From Pseudomonas sp. FEN (GTDB taxonomy: Bacteria; Pseudomonadota; Gammaproteobacteria; Pseudomonadales; Pseudomonadaceae): 64,000 nt of DNA. The stretch spans positions 62,001 to 126,000 of the forward strand of contig NZ_CAJFDC010000010.1 of NCBI RefSeq assembly GCF_904067045.1, read 5' to 3'. The number at the start of each line of letters is the position of its first letter. Within the stretch, counting starts at the first letter, position 1. The position numbers and the translations under genes were made by a program. Positions 9,162 through 16,087 of this stretch are shown here, one piece after another. The notes below the pieces were generated by a model that had not been told where the DNA came from, ran no database searches, and was given only the letters and a program-made list of their open reading frames with translations.

Positions 9162-10035
9162 ATGCGCCATCTCGTTTGTGTAATAGACGCACCCTTGAGT
9201 GTCTGTAAAAAGCTTCAGGGGTTGAAAAATATATTCCAACCAGAAATCTAAGTGGTATTAATATGCGATCAATATACATGGTTGACGCGATTAGCTCGCC
9301 TAGAGTTAAAGTATTGGCCGTTATGAGTGTGCTTCCGATATATAAAATCGCAGATAGGCCAATCAGCGAAGATAATCCGGAAATTGCATTTAAAGATGAT
9401 ATGTTTAACTGTGTGCACCATAGTGTGTGAAGTACGAGTGCTTTATGTTTTTTGAATCTTGTAAAAAGAGGTCTGTCTTTGGTTTTTGTTCTAGATAATA
9501 TTTTGCTGATGAGAGATGTGTTTTCTTCTATGTATTTTCCATAAGCCGTCTTCATTTTTTCCTGAGTCAAAAAACAAATTAAAGAGGCGAATAAAATAGC
9601 CGCAGTTGGCGCTATGGAAAGCGAGGGCTGATAGCTAAATATTGCGATGAAGGCAATGATTATTGCGGTGAGGCTCGTACTAACGTCATAATATAGGCTG
9701 TGATGCAGGTAGATGGAGTTGTCCGTGTCGTTATCAATGTACTCGATAATATCCCCCTCTGATGGGGAGTTTTTATTATGCTTAATCAGGATCTCTAGAG
9801 ACTTTTGTTTTAGTTTCATTCTTGTTGAAGAATTGGTGTGCGCTAAATAAATGTTGTTGACTAATTTTAAGCTGGGCGCGAGGATAAGACCGCTGCAGGC
9901 CATTAAAAGATAGGAAAGTTGTAGTTGGTTGTGTGCGTGATAGTAGTCGATAAGTTTTCCCAAAAGAAAAGGGGTGCTCAAGTTTATGCACGCAGCGACA
10001 CCGCCAAGACCGATAAAACGGAAATTTTGAATCAT
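9154..10035 (-). CDS. ABC exporter membrane domain without ATPase, subunit 1
   Basis: A 293-aa protein that opens almost inside its first membrane helix (LGGVAACINLSTPFLLGKL). Its layout follows ABC exporter membrane domains, including a final helix LIPLRFLVGIYF and a terminal STPEAFYRHSRVRLL segment that normally leads into the NBD. The reading frame stops there. The ATG shares one base with the stop of the lanthionine synthetase gene (TAATG), so it is translationally coupled. No protease domain is present to remove a leader peptide. Confidence 0.72.
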   Translation of the reverse strand: MIQNFRFIGLGGVAACINLSTPFLLGKLIDYYHAHNQLQLSYLLMACSGLILAPSLKLVNNIYLAHTNSSTRMKLKQKSLEILIKHNKNSPSEGDIIEYIDNDTDNSIYLHHSLYYDVSTSLTAIIIAFIAIFSYQPSLSIAPTAAILFASLICFLTQEKMKTAYGKYIEENTSLISKILSRTKTKDRPLFTRFKKHKALVLHTLWCTQLNISSLNAISGLSSLIGLSAILYIGSTLITANTLTLGELIASTMYIDRILIPLRFLVGIYFSTPEAFYRHSRVRLLHKRDGAYD

Positions 10036-11660
10036 TATTGTAAGTAGTCCATTTGGTGGATGAGAAAAGGAAATTTAAACGATTCATTTAAAACCCCGTG
10101 AGCACCTAAAATGGCACCCGTTTTACCCACCCATAGGCCTAATGGATCGGCCGCTCTTGTGCGTAGCTCTCTTGTGTCGTGCTCTGCTAAGAGAGATATA
10201 TTTAGCCAGGTGTAAACCCTTTGATCGAGCAGTGACGGAGGGTAGACGCTCTTAATAATATTGAGTAGGCCATAGGCGCCATGGCAAATCGAGTCATTGA
10301 TAGGGCGCTTCCGCTGACGCAGGTTTTCGTAGCTGAAAAAGGAGCATGGTGGATTGTTTCTAATGAACTCCAATGCCTCCGGGACATGATGCTCCGAAAA
10401 ATATTGGAGAATAAGATAGTTTCCTGGTAGTCCATGGCTCCAAGAGAACTCTCCATTTGTTGACTCTGATCTTCTGCGATAGTCCGGCCAGTTCTTAATA
10501 TTTTTATCATATTGTTGCAACTCCCAGTCCAGAAAGTCTACAAAGGTACTGTAGGTTTTTTGATTCTTTGAAATGGTTCTGTAAAAATAAAATATTGAAT
10601 AGGCGCAGCCCATGACACCATGAGAAAGCCCCGAAAGAAGTGAGTCGTTACGAGTTGTAATTGATCTGTCAAATTGTACAAGACGTTTGCCGTTTAGTAG
10701 TACTAGCTCTGAATCGATTTTTTTGTATAAGTTACATGCTAGTTCACGAAAGTCATTGTCTTTAGTTAGTTCGTATAGCTTGGTCAAAACACTAAGAGTG
10801 CCATACATTCCTGAAAGGAGGTCCGCCCCCCAAAAATACTTTTGCCACCAATCTTCTGAGATCGCACTATGGAAGTAGCTTTTGTATTGCGACAACAATT
10901 CGTCGTGCCGGTTGTCCTCGAAATATTTTAGGGTTATGATCAGCGGGAGAACTGAAGATGAGAGGCCGAAATGTGAGCCACCTAAGTGTGTGCCTCTATT
11001 TTGAAGCTTTTTGTTAACCCGATTGTATGCTTCATTCAATGTATGCAAAATGCTTTCTTTTGGAATGGGTTTGTTTTGATGTATCATTGCTAAACCATAA
11101 GCCATCCCCGATAGACCATAATACAGATCCTCTCCAAGCTCAGAGTACTCGATATATCCACCTGGTGATGCATGAAATCCATACCAGAGGCCATTATTTG
11201 AAAGCTCATATGAGATTTTTTTTATTAAGAAATCTATGTTTGAATTTTGGGCGGATCTTATATCTTCAAATTTTTCTTGAATAGAGGAACACGTATCGTT
11301 GATATTGTCTTCTTTTCTAAAAGTATACGTTGTTAGCTTGCGATCATGCTCGTACATATACCGCATGGCGGTTAGCGTGTTGCTTATTTGTGATATCTCG
11401 AAACGGTGTCTGGCCTCCGTAAAGTTTTCAATATAGCTAATGCTATTTGAAAGCCCGTCCAGATAGCTACCGGGCGGCAAGTGCCCTTTTCCTGAGTAAT
11501 GGGGTTCGGAAAATGAAAGTTCCCCAACGCAGCTTTTTGCGTAAGGAATATCAATATTCAACAGTGCATTGACTTCCGCAGGTAAAAAACCCACTGCCGG
11601 CGCATTATCGTTATCAAGGATTTTCGTCAGAAAGGCTTTTCGTTTTTCCGTTGAACACAT
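10035..11660 (-). CDS. lanM: LanM lanthionine synthetase, C-terminal part with LanC-like cyclase
   Basis: The 541 residues from the first ATG cover the end of the LanM dehydratase and a complete LanC-like cyclase. LanC landmarks are LSGLSHGVMG, FSWSHGLPGN and DSICHGAYG. The zinc site in LanC proteins uses Cys, Cys and His; here the first position is Ser (AGC) while the Cys-His pair of the second motif is kept. The frame is open further upstream to 11783 and there encodes the conserved LanM stretch CRYVPRPTATY, which has no ATG before it. This shows the ORF is the rear part of a LanM broken by a frameshift near 11767-11786. Functionality is doubtful. Confidence 0.8.
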   Translation of the reverse strand: MCSTEKRKAFLTKILDNDNAPAVGFLPAEVNALLNIDIPYAKSCVGELSFSEPHYSGKGHLPPGSYLDGLSNSISYIENFTEARHRFEISQISNTLTAMRYMYEHDRKLTTYTFRKEDNINDTCSSIQEKFEDIRSAQNSNIDFLIKKISYELSNNGLWYGFHASPGGYIEYSELGEDLYYGLSGMAYGLAMIHQNKPIPKESILHTLNEAYNRVNKKLQNRGTHLGGSHFGLSSSVLPLIITLKYFEDNRHDELLSQYKSYFHSAISEDWWQKYFWGADLLSGMYGTLSVLTKLYELTKDNDFRELACNLYKKIDSELVLLNGKRLVQFDRSITTRNDSLLSGLSHGVMGCAYSIFYFYRTISKNQKTYSTFVDFLDWELQQYDKNIKNWPDYRRRSESTNGEFSWSHGLPGNYLILQYFSEHHVPEALEFIRNNPPCSFFSYENLRQRKRPINDSICHGAYGLLNIIKSVYPPSLLDQRVYTWLNISLLAEHDTRELRTRAADPLGLWVGKTGAILGAHGVLNESFKFPFLIHQMDYLQ

Positions 11661-11766
11661 CAGGGACGCATGAAGCGAACACTGAATTGCATAATGGTAA
11701 GTGGCAGTAGGTCGGGGGACGTAGCGGCACGTAAGCCCTTTGAATGATTGAATTTTTTTTGATGAC

Positions 11767-12984
11767 TTACGTCTGATGTTTCTTTAACGTTTCGAAGAAG
11801 CAAGTGAAACCTTCCTGGATTTCTCTTTCATATTCCCACGGGCTGACGATGCAGCCATTAAGGTATAAGACGTTTTTTCCAGGATATATTTTTACGCCGT
11901 CCGTGCCAAAACGCCCATTATCCTTATCATCTTCCAAGTGTTGATACAAGTTGAGGCTTACATATTGTTCTTTTAATCCGCCCAAAGCGCTTAAGTCTAC
12001 CCCTATGCCATCTGTACCCTTCCATGTCCAATTGGGAAGAATGCTGGTTTGGGCGCTATTCCAGCGAACTTCCTTGGGAATGCTACTAATGTTCAATACG
12101 CAATAAAAAATGGTTTCTAGATCGATAGGGATAGGGTTGCTTGTATTGCAAATCAGATTGTCGCATGTAATGTCGGATGTTGTGAATGCCGTACAGTATC
12201 CTAATAAAAAACCGGCCCGTCTATAATAAGTCTGCACGTCCGCAATATCGTTGGCGGGCAATTGTGGAAAATATTTGGCCCAGCGGTGTGTTGGATGAAC
12301 TATGTATAAAGGGATTTTCCATTCTGAATAGTGACTGTCAGCTTTTTTTGAAAGGTACTCCAGAAGCATTGAGGCGCGGTTTTCAATGTCAAGATTTCGC
12401 GGCTTGTAAACGACCTTGCTACCATTTGTAAATGTTAAAGTGCAGGCGGTGAGCGAGCCATTATGGGTTTCCCCCTCGGAGGGGGTGCACTCAAGGAGTA
12501 AGTGAGCGGAGCTCAAACTGGTTAAAGCTTTGAATCCAGGCTTGTCCTCTGTTAGTCGCAGGGCTAGTAGGTAAGTCTGATCGATGAAGTTATCGGTTAT
12601 TTTTTGTAGAGTTCGCGTTAATTCTGGATATGACTCAAGAATATCAAGAAGGTATTCGTTGTTTTTTCTAAGTATTGCGTAATGCTCGAGTACGCCAAGT
12701 TTGTGGGGTTTAATTGTTTGATTTAATATGTCTCGTTCGACAGATAGTACATTCTGCGCGGTGTTCGTAATGCGAGTTGAGAGGTTGCCGACGTAACCAT
12801 TTATAATGGCCTTGCCTTCTTCGTGATCGAGCTTCTCTATTTGAATCAGGTTTTTTTTGGTTTTCTCTACGTAGTAAGCTAGAAATGGCCAAACAGGGCA
12901 GTCAGTAGTTAGATTTTCTGCGGAGGAATTAAGCGTTAAGAAATCTATGGCTGCCGAGGCGGCAGCACCTTGAGCATCGTTCAT
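11767..12984 (-). CDS. lanM: LanM lanthionine synthetase, N-terminal dehydratase part (DUF4135)
   Basis: A 405-aa dehydratase portion from ATG 12984 (MNDAQGAAASAA), which has AAGG nine bases upstream. A start at 13107 would overlap the precursor gene. It carries LanM kinase-like residues: Lys in VVYKPRNL and the Asp of PIPIDLETIF. The usual D-x-H-x-x-N motif reads SDITCDN, so His is Thr. The ORF ends at TAA 11767, just after the EGFTCFFETLKK segment, while the expected continuation lies in another frame. Joined to 10035-11783 it would give about 980 aa, a normal LanM length. Confidence 0.8.
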   Translation of the reverse strand: MNDAQGAAASAAIDFLTLNSSAENLTTDCPVWPFLAYYVEKTKKNLIQIEKLDHEEGKAIINGYVGNLSTRITNTAQNVLSVERDILNQTIKPHKLGVLEHYAILRKNNEYLLDILESYPELTRTLQKITDNFIDQTYLLALRLTEDKPGFKALTSLSSAHLLLECTPSEGETHNGSLTACTLTFTNGSKVVYKPRNLDIENRASMLLEYLSKKADSHYSEWKIPLYIVHPTHRWAKYFPQLPANDIADVQTYYRRAGFLLGYCTAFTTSDITCDNLICNTSNPIPIDLETIFYCVLNISSIPKEVRWNSAQTSILPNWTWKGTDGIGVDLSALGGLKEQYVSLNLYQHLEDDKDNGRFGTDGVKIYPGKNVLYLNGCIVSPWEYEREIQEGFTCFFETLKKHQT

Positions 12985-13049
12985 ATTGGGATACCTTAAT
13001 GGTTCTGGTCGGCAGCGACAACGCCGCCGCCGACTCAACTTGACCAGCC

Positions 13050-13232
13050 TCAGGAATAGGTCGCATTGCAGCAGGTGTTCCAGCATTGAGTGCAACAGCT
13101 TGTGCACGGTAGGGTTCCACTGCTCGCGGCGGTTAGATTGCTATACGCTTGAATAACGAGCGCGGATATTGGCGCAATTGCTTCAAGCACTACGTTTCTA
13201 TTGTTTTTAATTGTTTCAAGATCGATTTGCAT
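13050..13232 (-). CDS. lanA: Putative class II lanthipeptide precursor peptide
   Basis: A 60-aa peptide directly upstream of the LanM gene, in the same direction and 65 bases apart. The first half (MQIDLETIKNNRN, EAIAPISALVIQAY) resembles a leader. The last 21 residues hold six Cys (positions 43, 46, 47, 50, 54, 55) and seven Thr or Ser, the pattern needed for several lanthionine rings. The ATG at 13232 has GAG seven bases upstream; an in-frame TTG at 13244 would add four residues. No double-glycine cleavage site is visible; SSG at 37-39 is the nearest candidate. Gene position and composition are the evidence; homology was not tested. Confidence 0.75.
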   Translation of the reverse strand: MQIDLETIKNNRNVVLEAIAPISALVIQAYSNLTAASSGTLPCTSCCTQCWNTCCNATYS

Positions 13233-13244
13233 GGCATGTCTCAA

Positions 13245-13671
13245 TTAGTATGATCCAGAATACCCACTCAATCGGGTATTGCACTCCGTCCGTTGTTGAT
13301 TTTCGTGGGGTGATGCTGACTGGTTGGGTAAGTGAAATTATGATGTGTCCATTTGAATAGTCCTTTTTTGTTAGGTGCGCGGTTTTTTCGCTGATTTAAT
13401 AATTTCCCTCATCGCTCATTTAGTCAATTGCCTCATTTCCGGTTTTATCTGTAGTCTTTTATTTTTTGGATTGAAGGCTGATTCCTACAAAGCTTTCGTG
13501 TTCTTCAGGGGTTGTAAGTTAGGAGAGGCTTTGATGTGAGGTATTTCTTTCTAGATGTGGGGCAGGACAGTTTTAATGATTTGGTACTGCCGGCAACGCC
13601 GCCAAGATCGAGCCGATCTCCCAGGAACGAATATTTAAAGTTCTTCACGGAGTCTCGGGAAAGACACAAAC
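13245..13671. other. AT-rich region upstream of the lanthipeptide locus, no gene seen
   Basis: No convincing coding sequence was found on either strand. It should hold the promoter of the minus-strand operon. A TTGACT hexamer (minus strand, 13427-13422) with a poor -10 candidate AATTAT 17 bases further on is the best guess and is weak. The stretch belongs to the low-GC island. Confidence 0.4.
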
Positions 13672-13733
13672 AAGAACGCCGATTTGATGGATGATTTTCG
13701 TGCGAGCAAACATATCTACAAACCGGCGTTCTT
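13672..13733. repeat. 15-bp inverted repeat at the right edge of the island
   Basis: AAGAACGCCGATTTG at 13672-13686 is matched by CAAACCGGCGTTCTT at 13719-13733, with one mismatch in 15 and a 32-base spacer. It ends 17 bases before the right copy of the RT direct repeat. It could be a hairpin or a remnant of a mobile-element end; no partner was seen at the left edge. Confidence 0.7.
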
Positions 13734-13750
13734 ATGCACGATATTAATAA

Positions 13751-13944
13751 GTTTCGTGCGCTATATCGACGATGCGAACATCTATGTACGCAGTTGCCGT
13801 GCAGGCGAACGAGTAATGGCCAGCGTCGAGCGTTTCCTGAGCCAGCGTTTGAAATTGACGCTGAATCGGGAAAAGAGCCGTGTAGCACGGCCTTGGGTCT
13901 GCGATTACTTAGGTTATGGGATGAGTTGGCACAAGCAGCCAAAA
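13751..13944 (+). repeat. Direct repeat, right copy (194 bp of RT sequence)
   Basis: Second copy of 7344-7537. It begins abruptly at GTTTCGTGCG, with unrelated DNA to its left, and encodes RYIDDANIYV in place of RYTDDANIYV. Beyond 13944 the intron sequence continues only in this copy. Confidence 0.93.
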
Positions 13945-13960
13945 CTGAGGGTGGCGAGCA
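13751..13960 (+). pseudogene. ltrA: Group II intron reverse transcriptase, fragment B
   Basis: This encodes only the RT palm segment from RYIDDANIYV to DYLGYGMSWHKQPK. The frame then runs into the intron's 3' RNA domains. There is no start, no fingers region and no maturase domain, so it is a dead fragment matching fragment A over 194 bases. Confidence 0.85.
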
Positions 13961-14191
13961 TGAGCCTGCACCGCCGTATACGGAACCGTACGTACGGTGG
14001 TGAGAGGACGGCGGCTGTGAAGCCGCCTCCTGCTCGATGGGACGTTATTTCGCGATGCCTGGAAACAGGCCCTTCGAGGGCTGGGGGAAACCGTAAGGAC
14101 GATATTTCATTCGCGAATCCTGCGATCGGCGCTATAACAGTCCTGTTGAATTGAGAACCGTTCACCTCCCATCCAAGGAACCTGACGTCCC

Positions 14192-14830
14192 ATGAATTCG
14201 ATTTTCAGCAAGTTGGCCGGCCGCGGTGCGTTGGCCTCGGCGATGAGTCTGGCGGTATTGATGTCTGTCGGTATTGCGCGGGCTGCCGATGCGCCGGCCC
14301 AACGGGTTGCGGTGCGTGGCGAGATCACGGCGGTCGAGGCGGACGCGCTCAAGGTGCATACCCTCGCGAACGAAGACGTTACGGTCGGCCTGACCAAGGA
14401 CGCCCAGGTCCGCGGCGTGACCCTCGCGAAGCTCTCGGATATCAAGCCCGGCAGCTACATCGGCACGGCGGCGATGCCGGGCCCGGACGGTACGCTGACG
14501 GCGATGGAAGTGCATGTCTTTCCGCCCGAGATGGCCGGCACCGGGGATGGTCACCGGCCTTTCGACCTGGCGCAGGGCAGCACCATGACCAATGGCCGCG
14601 TGGGTGAGTTGAAGGTCGCCAATGGGCGGACCCTGACCCTGAGCTACAAGGGCGGTGAGAAGACGGTCGTGGTTCCGGAGGGTGTGCCCATCGTCAACCT
14701 GGTACCCAGCGATCGCAGCTTGCTCAAGCCGGGGGTGAAGGTGGTGCTGTTTGCCCAGCAGGGGGCGGATGGCAAGCTGACGGCGGCGGGGGTTTCCGCG
14801 GGTGAGAATGGGCTCAAGCCGCCGATGTGA
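14192..14830 (+). CDS. Exported protein of unknown function, DUF5666-like
   Basis: A 212-aa protein with a signal peptide (MSLAVLMSVGIARA) and two beta-rich repeats of the kind RGEITAVEADALKVHT and VGELKVANGRTLTLSY. This resembles OB-like DUF5666 modules in exported proteins. No catalytic residues are recognisable. It is the first native gene after the intron remnant and stands alone; a REP pair follows its stop. Confidence 0.75.
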   Translation: MNSIFSKLAGRGALASAMSLAVLMSVGIARAADAPAQRVAVRGEITAVEADALKVHTLANEDVTVGLTKDAQVRGVTLAKLSDIKPGSYIGTAAMPGPDGTLTAMEVHVFPPEMAGTGDGHRPFDLAQGSTMTNGRVGELKVANGRTLTLSYKGGEKTVVVPEGVPIVNLVPSDRSLLKPGVKVVLFAQQGADGKLTAAGVSAGENGLKPPM

Positions 14831-14865
14831 GAGACGGGGGCGTTATTTTGCAAACACCACCGATC

Positions 14866-14962
14866 CGTAGGAGCGGCCGGTCGACGTTCGGTTGCCGGCG
14901 ATGAGGCCCTGGCGTCTCGCATTGATCTTGCGGGCGCCATCGCCAGCAAGCTGGCTCCTACG
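14866..14962. repeat. REP pair (inverted), between exported protein gene and sbp
   Basis: Two REP-like units in opposite orientation, CGTAGGAGCGGCCGG and GCAAGCTGGCTCCTACG, with GGCGATG/CATCGCC cores. The left unit is degenerate. They lie between convergent genes, the usual site for Pseudomonas REP elements. Confidence 0.75.
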
Positions 14963-14996
14963 GGTGGGCGGTGTTTTCAATAGCGCATGGTGACGA

Positions 14997-15995
14997 TTAC
15001 TTGCCGTTATAGATCTGATCGAACACGCCACCGTCATTGAAGTGGGTCTTCTGTACCGTGCGCCAGTCGCCGAAGGTCTTCTCCACCGAGAGGAAGTCGA
15101 CTTTCGGGAAACGGTCGGTGAACTTGGCCAGCACCTGCGGATCACGCGGGCGCAGGTAGTTGTTGGCGGCGATTTCCTGGCCTTCCGGTGACCACAGGTA
15201 CTTCAGGTATTCCTCGGCCAGCGCCCGGCTGCCTTTCTTGTCGACCACCTTGTCCACCACGCTCACCGGCGGCTCGGCCTCGGCGGATACGCTCGGGTAG
15301 ACCACTTCGAACTGGTCGCGACCGAATTCGCGGGCAATCATTTCCGCTTCGTTCTCGAAGGTCACCAGCACGTCGCCGATCTGGTTGGTCATGAATGTGG
15401 TCGTAGCGGCACGACCGCCGGTATCGAGCACCGGGGCCTGTTTGAACAGCTTGCCGACAAAGTCCTTGGCCTTGCTCTCGTCACCGCCGTTCTTGAGCAC
15501 ATAACCCCAGGCCGACAGGTAGGTGTAGCGGCCGTTACCCGAGGTCTTGGGGTTGGGCACGATCACCTGGACACCGTCCTTGAGCAGGTCCGGCCAGTCT
15601 TTCAGAGCCTTGGGATTGCCCTTGCGCACGATGAACACGGTGGCGGAGGTGAACGGCGCGCTGTTGTCCGGCAGGCGCGTGACCCAGTTGTCCGGCACCA
15701 GCTTGCCGTTGTCCACCAGGGCGTTGATATCGGTGGCCATGTTCATGGTGATGACGTCTGCTGGCAGGCCGTCGATGACCGAACGCGCCTGTTTGCTGGA
15801 GCCGCCGAAGGACATCTGCAAGGTGATGTTTTCATGGTGCTCGGCCTGCCAGTGCTTCTGGAATGCCACGTTGTAGTCTTTGTAGAAGTCGCGCATCACA
15901 TCGTAGGACACGTTCAGCAGGGTCGGTGCAGCCTGAGCCAGGCTGGCAAAGGCCAGGCCAGCGGCGAGAAGTGAGGCGCCAAAGAGTTTTTTCAC
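14997..15995 (-). CDS. sbp: Periplasmic sulfate-binding protein
   Basis: A 332-aa solute-binding protein with a signal peptide (LLAAGLAFASLAQA) and the family sequence LLNVSYDVMRDFYKDYN right after it. Further signatures are SFGGSSKQARSVIDG and NPKTSGNGRYTYL. It supplies sulfate to the CysTWA ABC transporter, whose genes are not adjacent here. The start is GTG, preceded by AAGGA at a good distance. Confidence 0.93.
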   Translation of the reverse strand: MKKLFGASLLAAGLAFASLAQAAPTLLNVSYDVMRDFYKDYNVAFQKHWQAEHHENITLQMSFGGSSKQARSVIDGLPADVITMNMATDINALVDNGKLVPDNWVTRLPDNSAPFTSATVFIVRKGNPKALKDWPDLLKDGVQVIVPNPKTSGNGRYTYLSAWGYVLKNGGDESKAKDFVGKLFKQAPVLDTGGRAATTTFMTNQIGDVLVTFENEAEMIAREFGRDQFEVVYPSVSAEAEPPVSVVDKVVDKKGSRALAEEYLKYLWSPEGQEIAANNYLRPRDPQVLAKFTDRFPKVDFLSVEKTFGDWRTVQKTHFNDGGVFDQIYNGK

Positions 15996-16087
15996 TGCGC
16001 AGTCCTTGTTTCAGCTGAGAGAGGGGCAATTTGCCGGCAACTATAACGGTGCTCACATAGTCACTTAAAGATTAAAAAATACTTTGC

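Larger units (their letters stand above)
13751..14038 (+). mobile_element. Group II intron remnant, 3' part with domains V and VI
   Basis: After an RT fragment comes a sequence typical of the 3' end of bacterial group II introns. A domain V-like hairpin (CCGTATACGG and CCGTACGTACGG) lies at about 13962-14002. A domain VI-like stem GGCGGCT/AGCCGCC lies at 14010-14028, and the intron probably ends with CTCGAT at 14038. The maturase domain is absent. With 6903-7537 it makes one intron split by the island, or two intron copies that recombined. Confidence 0.72.

Noticed and set aside
11751..11769. Run of eight A on the minus strand as a programmed frameshift site joining the LanM halves
   Set aside because: The first frame already ends at TAA 11767-11769, upstream of the A run in reading direction, so slippage there cannot rescue it.
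12929..13120. A 63-aa Cys-containing ORF overlapping the precursor gene
   Set aside because: It overlaps both the precursor and the LanM start in another frame, has no ribosome site and no leader-core layout; it is a shadow.
13505..13660. Minus-strand stretch encoding LGGVAG, similar to the start of ABC subunit 1 (LGGVAA)
   Set aside because: The similarity covers a handful of residues and a few bases; a decayed duplicate cannot be supported without an alignment.
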